Shown here one piece after another: positions 42,320-51,948 of a DNA stretch of 64,000 nt. The stretch's first letter is position 1; the number at the start of each line of letters is the position of its first letter. Below the pieces are notes generated by a model. The model was given only the letters and a program-made list of their open reading frames with translations, was not told the DNA's origin and did no database searches. This DNA comes from Peristeroidobacter soli (GTDB taxonomy: Bacteria; Pseudomonadota; Gammaproteobacteria; Steroidobacterales; Steroidobacteraceae): positions 124,001-188,000 of the forward strand of contig NZ_RYEV01000009.1 of NCBI RefSeq assembly GCF_004138485.1, in the 5' to 3' direction. The position numbers were made by a program, and so were the translations under genes.

Positions 42320-42892
42320 CTACAGCAGATGTACAGTCAGCATCAGTAGCAGCAGGGAAGCAGTTCGCTTGCCATCGTCGTCCTGCTGCAACCAGTAGGC
42401 GTCGACGGACACAGCGCTTCCAGCATCGACGCCGAGGCCCGCGCCCCACATGTTACGAAACCAGCCAGGTCCACCCTTCTCGTAGAACGCCTCATCGAGC
42501 AGCTGCCAGCGAACGACGTATCCTCCATAGTTGGCGGGCTGGGTGAGGCGAATTCTGTTTCGATAGCGCATCGTGCCGGCATCGCTGAAGACGCCGAGAT
42601 TGCGGTCATCGATCCTGATCGTACCCAGGTCCAAGAAGAACGTCGCAGCCGTGCGCAGTTGCTGCTCAGTGTTGCCTCCTTCGGCAATCACAAGCGTCGG
42701 CGCAGCGGTCAAGTGCAAGTACGACGACACTGCGGCCCGCGCTTCCAGCATCTGGAGCCCCAGATCGGTGGGGCCGAGTACGCCAATGGTCATCGCACTC
42801 AGCGAAACACTCGGAAACTCATCCGCACGCGCAGAGTTCGTAACAAAGAGACCGACCGCGATACCCAGTGAACAGACCAGCTTGCCCGTCAT
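42320..42892 (-). CDS. Exported outer-membrane-like protein, DUF2490-like
   Basis: 190 residues. MTGKLVCSLGIAVGLFVTNS followed by ARA is a Sec signal peptide. The mature part alternates short beta strands, and the segment MRYRNRIRLTQP followed by WQLLDEAFYEKGG resembles DUF2490 proteins, predicted small outer-membrane barrels. It ends TASLLLLMLTVHLL, compatible with a last barrel strand. The similarity is by pattern only. It shares a strand with the regulator gene at 42914, 21 bp away. Confidence 0.5.
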   Translation of the reverse strand: MTGKLVCSLGIAVGLFVTNSARADEFPSVSLSAMTIGVLGPTDLGLQMLEARAAVSSYLHLTAAPTLVIAEGGNTEQQLRTAATFFLDLGTIRIDDRNLGVFSDAGTMRYRNRIRLTQPANYGGYVVRWQLLDEAFYEKGGPGWFRNMWGAGLGVDAGSAVSVDAYWLQQDDDGKRTASLLLLMLTVHLL

Positions 42893-42913
42893 CGCTTTTC
42901 CACTGTGTGCACG

Positions 42914-43576
42914 TCAGTTGAGATAGGCACGCGAAGCGCCGGCAATTGCGACCGCTATCCGTACCAAAGCGGCCAAAGAGCCCGCAGACATCTTTCGCAT
43001 GACACGACTGCGATGTATCTGGACGGTAATGTCTGCAATCTCCAGCCGCCGGGCAATCTGCTTGTTGGAAAGGCCGTCGGTGACCAGCTCGAAGACCTGG
43101 CGCTCGCGTGCCGTCAGCTGTTCGTACCTGGAACGCAGCTCCCGAATCTGCACACGTCGGATCAGCGACGATCGGGCTTCTTCCAAAGCGTCACGCACTG
43201 CGCTCATCAGTTGATTCTCGTCGCAAGGGACGGTGAGGAAATCGACAGCGCCCGCCTTCACCGCCCGAACGCAGGAGGAAATGCAATGCTCTCGTGTAAG
43301 AAACATGATGGCCACTCCTTCCCGGGCCAGCGCATCCTGTAGCTCGAAGCAACTGGCATCCTGCAAAGTCACATCGAGAATCGCACACGCCACCGCTCCC
43401 GGCGTGAGACGAGAAGTCAGCTCGGAGGCCGAGCTCAAGCTGATGGCGCGCAGTCCCGCGGAGGCGACCGTGCTCTCGACCCACGCGCGAGTCGACTCAT
43501 CCCTTTTCACAATGAATACGACCGGCTCGATACTCTTGCAGAGGTCCCGCTGGTCGATGCTGGATGTGAGAATCAT
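42914..43576 (-). CDS. FixJ/NarL-type regulator with a degenerate receiver domain
   Basis: About 220 residues from the ATG at 43576 with GAGG six bases upstream. The N-terminal receiver has the phospho-acceptor Asp (CAILDVTLQDA). The acidic pair that binds magnesium is replaced by Lys-Arg (VVFIVKRDEST instead of VxVVDDDxS), and the conserved Lys is Val (DFLTVPCDE instead of DFLTKPFDE). The C-terminal LuxR helix-turn-helix is normal (LTARERQVFELVTDGLSNKQ). It is probably a phosphorylation-independent regulator. No histidine kinase gene is adjacent. Confidence 0.87.
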   Translation of the reverse strand: MILTSSIDQRDLCKSIEPVVFIVKRDESTRAWVESTVASAGLRAISLSSASELTSRLTPGAVACAILDVTLQDASCFELQDALAREGVAIMFLTREHCISSCVRAVKAGAVDFLTVPCDENQLMSAVRDALEEARSSLIRRVQIRELRSRYEQLTARERQVFELVTDGLSNKQIARRLEIADITVQIHRSRVMRKMSAGSLAALVRIAVAIAGASRAYLN

Positions 43577-43728
43577 CTGCCACCTCACTGAGGTCGATTG
43601 TGAGGTCGATTTTTATTCTTCGGGGCACGTTAGCCAAGTTAGTTGTGGTAAATCGCAGTACCGCTTGCTGCTTGCCAGGGGCTCATCCACATGGATGAAC
43701 CCCTATCCCGGTCATGCGCGGCGGCTCT

Positions 43729-44784
43729 TCACCACGTCATCACGGCGCGGCCAATGATCTCGCCTGAACGCATGAGATCGAGGTACTCGTTGACCTGTTC
43801 GAACTTGAACTGCCTGGTGGTGTGACGGATCTTGCCCTCCGCGGCGAGTGCCAGCACCTCCATCAGGTCGATGTTGTTACCCCAATACGAGCCATGAAAC
43901 GTCTGCTCGCGATTCACTCGCGGCAAGAGCGGCACATCGATTCGATCGCTCACCAGGCCAACGTTGGCATAGTGACCACTGATGCCGAGCAGGCTGAAGC
44001 CGAGCTGCATCATTTCCATGGCACCCGCACAGTCGATGATCGCATCCAGATCGGCTTGACCGGTGGCCTTGTCGAGCTCCTTGGCGACGTCCTTTGAAGA
44101 TTTGCCTTTGACGGCGATGACGTGGTCGGCACCATAGTCCTTGGCAATGGCGAGCTTGTCGGGATTGCGAGCGAATGCGACGACCTTCGCCCCGCCGCCG
44201 AGCAACTTCGCATACTGAACGGCGTAAGCGCCGAGTCCACCGATACCGAGGATACCGAGCACTCTATCCGGGCCCAGTGCGCCAGCATCGCGGAGCTTCT
44301 TGATGCCTCGGTAAGGCGTCAGGCCCGCATCGGTCAGTGGTGCGATCTCATCGAACTTCAGGCGCGCATCGGCTTTGACCAGATATCGCGCTGGCACTGG
44401 CAGATATTCGGCGAAGCCGCCGTAGGGCCCAAACCCAGGCCAGCGCACATTCGCGCAAATATGAGTGTTGCCAGCCAGGCAATGCCGGCACACGCCATCG
44501 CCCCAGCCCGGAGCGACACCGACGTGATCGCCTTCCTGGAGGCCCGTTACTTTGGGCACCGCCTTGCCGATCTTGTGCACGACACCGGAAATCTCGTGGC
44601 CGATGGTGATCGGTGTGGGGATGTCGGCAAACGGACGAAAATAGCCGTCGATCAGCTGCGAGTCGGAGCGGCACATGCCGCATGCCTTGACCTGCACCAG
44701 GACTTCATCCGGTTGAATGTCCGGAACCGGCACGTCCTCGAGCACGACCGGCTTGCCGTACTCATGAATTCGAGCTGCTTTCAT
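43729..44784 (-). CDS. Zinc-dependent alcohol dehydrogenase (MDR family)
   Basis: 351 residues. Catalytic zinc ligands: Cys in KACGMCRSDSQ and His-Glu in ITIGHEISGVV. The structural zinc loop reads GDGVCRHCLAGNTHIC, with three Cys where four are usual; an Asp replaces the first, a substitution known from some archaeal ADHs. The Rossmann motif is LGIGGLGAYAVQYAK. The enzyme interconverts an alcohol and an aldehyde with NAD(P). It lies 54 bp downstream of the ALDH start on the same strand, in an ALDH-ADH order that would take an alcohol to an acid. Confidence 0.92.
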   Translation of the reverse strand: MKAARIHEYGKPVVLEDVPVPDIQPDEVLVQVKACGMCRSDSQLIDGYFRPFADIPTPITIGHEISGVVHKIGKAVPKVTGLQEGDHVGVAPGWGDGVCRHCLAGNTHICANVRWPGFGPYGGFAEYLPVPARYLVKADARLKFDEIAPLTDAGLTPYRGIKKLRDAGALGPDRVLGILGIGGLGAYAVQYAKLLGGGAKVVAFARNPDKLAIAKDYGADHVIAVKGKSSKDVAKELDKATGQADLDAIIDCAGAMEMMQLGFSLLGISGHYANVGLVSDRIDVPLLPRVNREQTFHGSYWGNNIDLMEVLALAAEGKIRHTTRQFKFEQVNEYLDLMRSGEIIGRAVMTW

Positions 44785-44838
44785 TGGCTTCTCCTCTTTC
44801 GCAATATTTGCAGTACTGGAACGCTCTGTTGGCTGACG

Positions 44839-46212
44839 TCATTCAGGAGCAACGACGATCATTTTCTGGTTGACCAACTCTTTGATGCCGAACTGGGACA
44901 GCTCGCGGCCATAGCCGGAGCGCTTCACGCCGCCGAACGGCAACTCGGCCGCAGTGGATGAGCGCGTGTTGATCCAGACAGATCCTGTCTCGATGCGCGC
45001 CGCGAGCTGCCTGGCGCGATCGGTATCGGCTGCGAAGATCGCGCCCGACAGGCCAAAGTGAGAATCGTTGGCTAGCGCGATCGCTGCGTTGTCGTCTGGA
45101 ACGACGTAGATCTGCGCGACCGGTCCGAAGAACTCTTCGAAGTAGGCGGGATTGGTGCGCGAAATGCCCGTGAGAATGGTCGGCTCATAAAAGGCACCCG
45201 GACCGGCGATAACCTTGCCGCCGTGGTGAAGCGTGGCACCGGCCCGCACCGCTCGTTCGACCTGCGCGGCGATCTCGTCACGCGCAGCGATCGAGCACAG
45301 CGGCCCCATGTCGGTGCTCTCGTCCATCGGGTCGCCGATCTTCATGCGGGCAACGCGCTCCGTGAACTTGCTCATGAAGCGGTCGGCAATCCCGCCGTGG
45401 ACGATGAAACGTTTTGCAGCGTTGCACGCCTGCCCCGCAACGTTGAAGCGTGACGCGACGCCGTGCTCCACGGCTCGGTCGAGATCCGCATCGTCCAGCA
45501 CCACGAATACGTCGGCGCCGCCCAACTCGAGCACGGATTTCTTCAGATGCTTGGCGGCCTGGGAAGCAACGATGCCGCCCGCCTTCTCGGACCCGGTCAG
45601 GGCCGCGGCCTGCACGCGGTCATCTTCGATCAGCCGGGCGATCTGGTCGCCTGATGCAAATATGTTTGTCCATGCGCCACGTGGCGCACCTGCGGACAGC
45701 AACAACTCTTCGAATACAACCGCTGCCTGCGGGACGATACTGGCGTGCTTCGCCAGGACAGGATTGCCGATGGCAACGTTGGGCGCGGCGACGCGAATCA
45801 ACTGGTAATAAGGAAAGTTCCACGGCTCGACGGCAACGACCACGCCGATCGGGTGATACTCGACCCAGGCTTCGCCATGCGTCGTCTGGAGTTTCTCCGG
45901 CGCAAGAAAAGTCGCAGCGTGGCGAGCGTAGTATCGAGCGATCTCGGCCGTGATGTTCACTTCCCAGCGCGCTTCCGAAATGCGCTTGCCCATTTCGTGC
46001 ACCAGAATTCGCGCCAATTCTTCGGCTCGCTTGTCGATCTCATCGGCCAGACGCGCGAGCACGTCGAGCCTGGCCTGCCTCGGCTCCCTCGACCACGGGG
46101 ACTGATATAGAGCGTAGGCCTGGGCTAGAAACGATTCGAGCTCAGCATCGCTGTGATTGGCGAATGTCTTCAATACTTCGCCGGTGACCGGACTGATACT
46201 TCGGTAAGCCAT
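44839..46212 (-). CDS. NAD(P)-dependent aldehyde dehydrogenase, succinate-semialdehyde dehydrogenase-like
   Basis: 457 residues. Start MAYRSISPVTGEVLKTF, proline-site segment VEPWNFPYYQLIRVAAPN, Glu base in SVLELGGADVFVV, catalytic Cys in VAGQACNAAKRFIV, and PFGGVKRSGYGRELS near the end. The subgroup is the short succinate-semialdehyde dehydrogenase-like enzymes without an N-terminal arm, but substrate range is broad in this group. It is the middle gene between a GlcG-like gene and an alcohol dehydrogenase, all on the minus strand. Confidence 0.9.
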   Translation of the reverse strand: MAYRSISPVTGEVLKTFANHSDAELESFLAQAYALYQSPWSREPRQARLDVLARLADEIDKRAEELARILVHEMGKRISEARWEVNITAEIARYYARHAATFLAPEKLQTTHGEAWVEYHPIGVVVAVEPWNFPYYQLIRVAAPNVAIGNPVLAKHASIVPQAAVVFEELLLSAGAPRGAWTNIFASGDQIARLIEDDRVQAAALTGSEKAGGIVASQAAKHLKKSVLELGGADVFVVLDDADLDRAVEHGVASRFNVAGQACNAAKRFIVHGGIADRFMSKFTERVARMKIGDPMDESTDMGPLCSIAARDEIAAQVERAVRAGATLHHGGKVIAGPGAFYEPTILTGISRTNPAYFEEFFGPVAQIYVVPDDNAAIALANDSHFGLSGAIFAADTDRARQLAARIETGSVWINTRSSTAAELPFGGVKRSGYGRELSQFGIKELVNQKMIVVAPE

Positions 46213-46222
46213 GGATGTTTCC

Positions 46223-46645
46223 TCATGAAGGCGCCAGCGCGGCTATCGCAGCTTCCGCGACGGCTATGTCCTGTTCGACTGTGCCGGCGCTGGCTCCCAC
46301 CGCACCGACGATGTTTCCTGCGATAACGACCGGTATGCCACCGCCGAAGATGACGACTTTCCCGGAATGACTTTGTTGGATGCCAAACAGCGGCTGGCCG
46401 GGCTGAGCGAGCGAGGACAGGTAGGCGGTGTTTTTATCGAAGATGCGCGCGGTCGCCGCCTTGTTGATCGCAAGCTCGATACTGCCGATGAGCGCGCCAT
46501 CCTGCCGCAGAAATGCCAGCAGATGACCGCCGCAATCAACGACCGCGACGTTGTAGGGAACCCCCAGGTTGCGGGCCTTCGTCTCGGCGGCCGCGAGCAT
46601 CCGCTTGGCGTCTTCGAGCGTAAGGCTTGGATACTGCGCCGGCAT
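46223..46645 (-). CDS. GlcG/HbpS-family protein
   Basis: About 140 residues from the ATG at 46645, with GAGG five bases upstream (an in-frame GTG at 46660 is possible). Family motifs: LTLEDAKRMLAAAETKAR, VPYNVAVVDCGGHLLAFLRQ, DGALIGSIELAINKAATA, then GGGIPVVIAGNIVGAVGASA. The fold binds haem or small ligands and is found beside alcohol and aldehyde oxidation genes. It lies ten bases before the aldehyde dehydrogenase and is likely first in this three-gene operon. Confidence 0.88.
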   Translation of the reverse strand: MPAQYPSLTLEDAKRMLAAAETKARNLGVPYNVAVVDCGGHLLAFLRQDGALIGSIELAINKAATARIFDKNTAYLSSLAQPGQPLFGIQQSHSGKVVIFGGGIPVVIAGNIVGAVGASAGTVEQDIAVAEAAIAALAPS

Positions 46646-46791
46646 TTCGTCCTCACTCACACATCAACAGCGTGTGAGAACGAATTTAGGATCGCGATAC
46701 TCGACCCTCAATCATGGTCATCTGTTACCGCAAATGGTGGCAGCTCACGATTTGCGCTTCGCGCGGTGGATCCCGCAGACCCGACATCAGC

Positions 46792-48888
46792 TCATGGGCT
46801 GATGGCCGTGCGATCCGCGATCCGTTTGAGCCGGTCGCTGGTCACACCGAATCCGCTCATCGGGAAATTCTCGAAGCCGATTGCAATCGCCGGACTGTCC
46901 GGCGGCACGCGAAAATCACCTGCAGCCGGATTCGCGAACCGCGGATCACCCTGCTGAGAATGTCGATCTACCCCGAGGGCCTTTGCTCGTTCGAGCGCGG
47001 ACGGACTGCTGAACAGATTGAAGTCGACCGCCGCCCCCCAGTAATGCATGAGTACGGGTTGGTGCGTCGCCATCACGATGTTGTGCTCGAAGCGATCGCC
47101 GCTCGCCTCGAGCCAGACATGCGGATGAAAGCCGTTGTTCACGATCGCATTGTTCCAGGCGGCGCGGTCGAATCCCTCGCGGAACTTGAGGCCGCCGCCC
47201 AGCAGGATGTTGTTGTAGATGCGATAGCTGGATGAGCCATCGTCCAGATCGATGTCCCAACCGTGCGCGCAGCTCAAACGATTGTTCCTGAGCGTGATGG
47301 GCTGCAATACATCGAGCTTCCACAGCTCCGGATGCCGGCCATTCATTTGCTCCAGGATGCCGCGATCCGGATGCCAGAAGCGGTCGCGGCCCCAGCTGTT
47401 GAAAGCGCCGTGGTCACCCGTTTCGAGCACGGTGTCGAACACATCGTTGTATTCGATGAGGTGCCCGCCCCAGGTGCCATCGCCGATGTTTATACCGGCG
47501 CGCGGCGTGCGGTAGATCGTGTTATGCGCGACCCGGATGTTCATCGCAATCGCGATCTGGACGCCGGCAACCTGCTTCTCCATGGTGCCGATGTCGTGGA
47601 TCAGATTGTCCTCCGCCACCGACTCCGAAGGGTACTCATCGGTCTTCGGTCCCGGCGTGAGATCGAGATCATCGAAATTCACGAACTGCTCGTAGCGAAA
47701 GCTTGGCGAACGAACCGCCTCCGGGCGGCCCGTGAAACTGATGCCGCTACCGCCGATGTCGTGAATGTGGTTGCCGGCGATGCCAATGCGCCGGGCGTAG
47801 CCGCTGACGAATACGCCATTGCCACCCAACTCAGACAGCGTGTTGTCCGCAACGTGGACATCCTCGGCATTTTCGATGTAGATCGCCCCTTCGCGCGCAA
47901 TCATCCAGTCACTGCGCAGCAGCGGCTCGGTCGCCTGCAGGAACGAATGAGCGGTGCGTTGAAGCTCGAAACCCTCGATGCGAACGAATTGAACCGGTGA
48001 CTGTCGCGCACCGAGCACGTTGAGGATGCGTGCTGGTCCGCTCGCCGCGAAGGTCGCCTGGTGGATATCAATATGCTTCGGCGGCATGTAGTACAGGGTC
48101 GACTCCGAGGAGCTGAAATACCATTCACCATCTGCGTCGAGCTCTTCGAGGACATTCTCGACGTAGCGATACGTTGCATGCGCAGCGGAGGGTCGGTTGT
48201 TGCCAACCGCCGGACCCAGTGCGGCCGATCCATCGCTGTTCTTTCCAAGGATCGGAATGTGCATCCCGCCCCAGAGATGATCATGGATCGCGTGCAGGAT
48301 GCCCCCGGCCGGATTGCGCCAGTTGCGAACTCGCTCTGGCGACAGTGCATCCGCTGCGTAGCCATTGAGTATTCGAATGTGCGCGTCGTAGTTTGGATAA
48401 CGTGCTCTGACCTGCCGTTTACCATTCACGAACAACTGATCGAACGCGGTTCCCTCGACCGGCCAATCGGTAAGTCGCGCTCGGAAGATGCCGTCTCGAT
48501 AGGGTTGCCAGACCGGCCGCAGCAGGCGTCCCGACAACAGTCGGGGTTTCTGGTTCGCAGCCGCGGTGATCAATGTGGGAAAGCTCTGCGTCCCCGACAG
48601 ATCAGCGCCAATCTGCAAAGGTGCATCGATGTAGTAGTCACCAGTCGCAACTTCAATACGCAGCGGGACGCCCGGTTGCTCACGACGTAATCGCGCTGCC
48701 GCCGCGAGCGCAAGATCGAGCGATCGATAGCCGCCGGCAGGTGCGTTCGCAGACACACGAAGCACGACGTATGTTTCATCGGGCAGCGCAGATCTTGAAG
48801 GAGCGGTACAACTGCTCGTCCCAATGATCGTCACCAGCGTGAGCAGCACTTGCGCCAGCTGGGCGCGCATCAATCTGTTGCGAACCAT
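46792..48888 (-). CDS. Exported right-handed parallel beta-helix protein, probable polysaccharide-active enzyme
   Basis: About 698 residues from the ATG at 48888. A signal peptide with a possible but weak lipobox (TIIGTSSC) precedes an N-terminal part beginning with the repeated-element opening YRSLDLALAAAARLRREQPG. PbH1-type repeats follow from about 280 to 620 (HVADNTLSELGGNGVFVSG, IGIAGNHIHDIGGSGISF, IRVAHNTIYRTPRAGINIGD). Such helices carry polysaccharide lyases and glycosidases of several families; I cannot choose one. It follows the TonB receptor stop by nine bases, so uptake and cleavage of a glycan are probably linked. Confidence 0.85.
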   Translation of the reverse strand: MVRNRLMRAQLAQVLLTLVTIIGTSSCTAPSRSALPDETYVVLRVSANAPAGGYRSLDLALAAAARLRREQPGVPLRIEVATGDYYIDAPLQIGADLSGTQSFPTLITAAANQKPRLLSGRLLRPVWQPYRDGIFRARLTDWPVEGTAFDQLFVNGKRQVRARYPNYDAHIRILNGYAADALSPERVRNWRNPAGGILHAIHDHLWGGMHIPILGKNSDGSAALGPAVGNNRPSAAHATYRYVENVLEELDADGEWYFSSSESTLYYMPPKHIDIHQATFAASGPARILNVLGARQSPVQFVRIEGFELQRTAHSFLQATEPLLRSDWMIAREGAIYIENAEDVHVADNTLSELGGNGVFVSGYARRIGIAGNHIHDIGGSGISFTGRPEAVRSPSFRYEQFVNFDDLDLTPGPKTDEYPSESVAEDNLIHDIGTMEKQVAGVQIAIAMNIRVAHNTIYRTPRAGINIGDGTWGGHLIEYNDVFDTVLETGDHGAFNSWGRDRFWHPDRGILEQMNGRHPELWKLDVLQPITLRNNRLSCAHGWDIDLDDGSSSYRIYNNILLGGGLKFREGFDRAAWNNAIVNNGFHPHVWLEASGDRFEHNIVMATHQPVLMHYWGAAVDFNLFSSPSALERAKALGVDRHSQQGDPRFANPAAGDFRVPPDSPAIAIGFENFPMSGFGVTSDRLKRIADRTAISP

Positions 48889-48897
48889 GTTCAAGAA

Positions 48898-51582
48898 TCA
48901 GAATTTCAAGCGCAACCCGAGCGCGAGTCGTCTATCGCCCGCGGCCCATGACAACGGCAGACGACCTGCTGCGCTGTCGATCGGGCGCAAGCTTGAAATA
49001 GTTTCCTTGCCGAGCAAGTTGTTACCCTCGAAGTAGACATTGATCTGATTCGACAGCTCGTAGCCGGCCTGGAGGTCGAGCGTCGAGAAGCGCTCTGCCC
49101 AGGCGGCCGAGCGACCTTCACCACGGATGTCGGGATCGACCAGGAAGGGATCGCGGCTGTTGTAGGCGAGCCGCAGGCTGAAGCCGTATTTCTCGTAGAA
49201 CGCCACAATGTTGTAGGTGAACTTGGAAAGGCCACTGAACGGGTGCGACGGTATCTCGTTCACGGGATCGGCGTCCACTTGTCCCTTCGCATAGGTGAGA
49301 TTGGCCTGGACTCCGAGGCCCGACCAGATCGATGGCAGGAAATCGAACGATTGTGCGTATCCGAGCTCCGCGCCTCTGACGTAGCCGCCCTGACCGTTCA
49401 CCGGCAGCACCCGGTTGAATGTACGACCCTGGATATCGAACGCCTGTGCGCCTTTTTGGATGAAGGATCTGATCTGCTTATCGAACAACGACACGGACAG
49501 CAACGAGCCAGGACGCGCATACCACTCGAGCGACAGATCGTACTGATCGGCACGGAACGGATCGAGATCGGGATTGCCGCCTGAAACGAGCGCCGGGTTC
49601 ACTGTCACCGAGTAACGAGGCACGAGCGATTCGAGGGTAGGTCGAGAGAGCACCCTGGCCGCGGAGAAACGCAGCAGCAAGTCTTGCGAGAGATCCACGA
49701 TGGTATTGAGGCTCGGCAGCACGTCGGTGTAGCTGCGATCGAACGTTTGTTTGCCGGCCGGGGGCACGATCGCCGCCGGCGCCGGCGGCATCGGCGCGGG
49801 CTCGATGAATTGGATCGCGTCGAAGTCGACTGCCGAGTTCGTGATCGTCTGCTCCGTTCTCACCACACGCACGCCGAAGTTGCCCCGAACGGGACGCCGG
49901 GTACTGAGGCGAAAATCCGCCATGAGATAGGCAGCGCTGGTTTCCTCCGTGATTCGGTATTGATCGCCTGGATTGAGCTGTGGACGGGTCGTCGGCGCGC
50001 GGGCCCAGTTCCGATACGAGCCATCGAACGCAGCATCGAGGTAGAGCTGGCTATCGTAATAAGGAGCATCACCAGGGAGAACCGCCCCGCCATGGTAGTT
50101 CGCAAGCAGTCCGTGGACTGGCGAGCGCCCGGCGAAGCGACTGATGTCAGTGCCCGCCAGCGAGGAATCCAGCAGGAAGCGGGCGCCATTGTCCCGACTG
50201 CGATCGGCGAACCGCAGACCGCCCTTGATCGATTTGATGACGCCGAGGCTGCCGGTATAAGTGACGTCGAGTTGCTCGGACCAGAGCCGGTCTCGCCGAT
50301 CGGTGACTTGGCCACCGATGTAACCGTTGAGGTATGAGCTGGGATCAGCGACGTCGAAGCGAGGATCGATGACAAACGAAGGGATCGGCTCGCCTGGAAT
50401 GATATCGTATCCGCCGGAGACAGCCGTACCGAAGCCACGCGAGCCCCAGCGCAACAGGTCGAAGCCGATCTCCTCGGAATGTGTGGTCGACTCGCTGTAG
50501 GCTAGCTGGTTCTCGGCCTTCCATACCGTGGACAGCCACTCCAACCGCAGCGTGTGATTGTCGAGTTCGCCCTCGTCCCACTGGTGGAAATTTCCCGTCC
50601 CGATGTAGATATCATCCCCTACCGCGCGGGTGAGGACATTGGCCGAGTTCACTGCATAATCGAAGGTCGCCGGCTCGAAGGAGAAAACCGGTCTCAGTGC
50701 AAAGCTACCGGAGATACTGTCGCCTGCGAACTTTGCGTGGATCGTCGTCACGCTCGCCGTCATGGAATCGTTCAGCTCCAGCTGCACGGCACCGTAGTAT
50801 GTCTTGGTATCGCGCAGCTGATCATTGAAGTTGGCGGAGTTGTTGTTGAGGATCAGCGCCGTGCCATTCGCCAACGACACGGGGTCCAACTGAGCTGTAT
50901 CGGTCGCCTGCCCCTGGAAGAAACGTCGATTCCATGCGGCACCGACCGTCAGTCCCACACGACCTCCGAGCCAGCGATCGGAGTACAACCCGGCGAGGTT
51001 CGGCTCCGGCTCGTCCTTGATGTCGTACTTCTGTGCCTGCGCCGAGAACGCGATCCGGCGACCATCGATGTCGAAGGGTTGCAATGTTTTGATATTGATG
51101 GTCGCCGCAACGGCACCCTCCTCCAGATCGGCCCTCGCTGTTTTGTAAACAGCGAGCGCGGCGACGAAATCCGGAGCCAGCAGGCTGAAATCGAAGTTGC
51201 GATCGGCGCCGCGCACGATCTGGTTATCGCTCGCGCTCGTGACCGCCTGCCCGTTCAACGTCACGAAGTTGAACTCGGAAGGCAGTCCGCGCACGTTCAC
51301 GAACTTGCCTTCATTCGCCTCTCGCGTGATCTGCACGCCCGTCACACGCTGCAGCGCTTCGGCTACGTTGTGGTCCGGAAACTTGCCAACGTCCTCGGCG
51401 GTGATGACGTCGGCGACCACATCCAGGTGACGTTTGTCCTCGATGGATTTGCTGACGCTCAGGCGGATGCCCGTGACCACCACCTCCTCCTCGGTGGTTT
51501 CAGGCTGCGCCGCATAGGCTCTCGGCCCGAGCACAGAGACAGCCACGACAGCCAGCAGGCCATTCGAAATGAATCTCTCCAT
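48898..51582 (-). CDS. TonB-dependent receptor, carbohydrate-type, no STN domain
   Basis: About 894 residues from the ATG at 51582, which begins a signal peptide (MERFISNGLLAVVAVSVLGP). The TonB box/plug start is EEEVVVTGIRLSVSKSIEDK. The phrase DVITAEDVGKFPDHNVAEAL is typical of the large Xanthomonas/Caulobacter receptor subgroup that imports oligosaccharides, as are VNVRGLPSEFNFVTLNGQ and the barrel end LALGLRLKF. It leads an operon with the beta-helix protein. No sigma/FecR pair accompanies it. The divergently transcribed regulator at 51949 may control it. Confidence 0.92.
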   Translation of the reverse strand: MERFISNGLLAVVAVSVLGPRAYAAQPETTEEEVVVTGIRLSVSKSIEDKRHLDVVADVITAEDVGKFPDHNVAEALQRVTGVQITREANEGKFVNVRGLPSEFNFVTLNGQAVTSASDNQIVRGADRNFDFSLLAPDFVAALAVYKTARADLEEGAVAATINIKTLQPFDIDGRRIAFSAQAQKYDIKDEPEPNLAGLYSDRWLGGRVGLTVGAAWNRRFFQGQATDTAQLDPVSLANGTALILNNNSANFNDQLRDTKTYYGAVQLELNDSMTASVTTIHAKFAGDSISGSFALRPVFSFEPATFDYAVNSANVLTRAVGDDIYIGTGNFHQWDEGELDNHTLRLEWLSTVWKAENQLAYSESTTHSEEIGFDLLRWGSRGFGTAVSGGYDIIPGEPIPSFVIDPRFDVADPSSYLNGYIGGQVTDRRDRLWSEQLDVTYTGSLGVIKSIKGGLRFADRSRDNGARFLLDSSLAGTDISRFAGRSPVHGLLANYHGGAVLPGDAPYYDSQLYLDAAFDGSYRNWARAPTTRPQLNPGDQYRITEETSAAYLMADFRLSTRRPVRGNFGVRVVRTEQTITNSAVDFDAIQFIEPAPMPPAPAAIVPPAGKQTFDRSYTDVLPSLNTIVDLSQDLLLRFSAARVLSRPTLESLVPRYSVTVNPALVSGGNPDLDPFRADQYDLSLEWYARPGSLLSVSLFDKQIRSFIQKGAQAFDIQGRTFNRVLPVNGQGGYVRGAELGYAQSFDFLPSIWSGLGVQANLTYAKGQVDADPVNEIPSHPFSGLSKFTYNIVAFYEKYGFSLRLAYNSRDPFLVDPDIRGEGRSAAWAERFSTLDLQAGYELSNQINVYFEGNNLLGKETISSLRPIDSAAGRLPLSWAAGDRRLALGLRLKF

Positions 51583-51948
51583 TTGCTGCCCGTTAGCGGC
51601 CAGCCCTGGTGGCGTGGGAGCGAATAGTGTAGCCACGGAGATGACAGTAGCTGCGAGCCGCCGTTATACGTTGCGACTCGATTCTGGGAGTGCGACCGGC
51701 TTGCCGCACCCCTCCAAAGCAGCCAGCCTCCATCCCTCTTTCGAGTAACTCGGCGTAGCGACACGAGACGGTATTCGTTGCTCCATGGAGTGCTCGAAAT
51801 GTTCTGCTTTGTGGGCTGTTCTCGAGCTGCGCGCACTGCCACGATTTGTCCAGGCTCGATCACCGCAGGGCCGTCCCGAGATTGCCGCCGCGGTTCGCCC
51901 GGTTTGCCCGACCAGTTCAAACGGATGTCTCTGCCGGAAGGAACTCTC

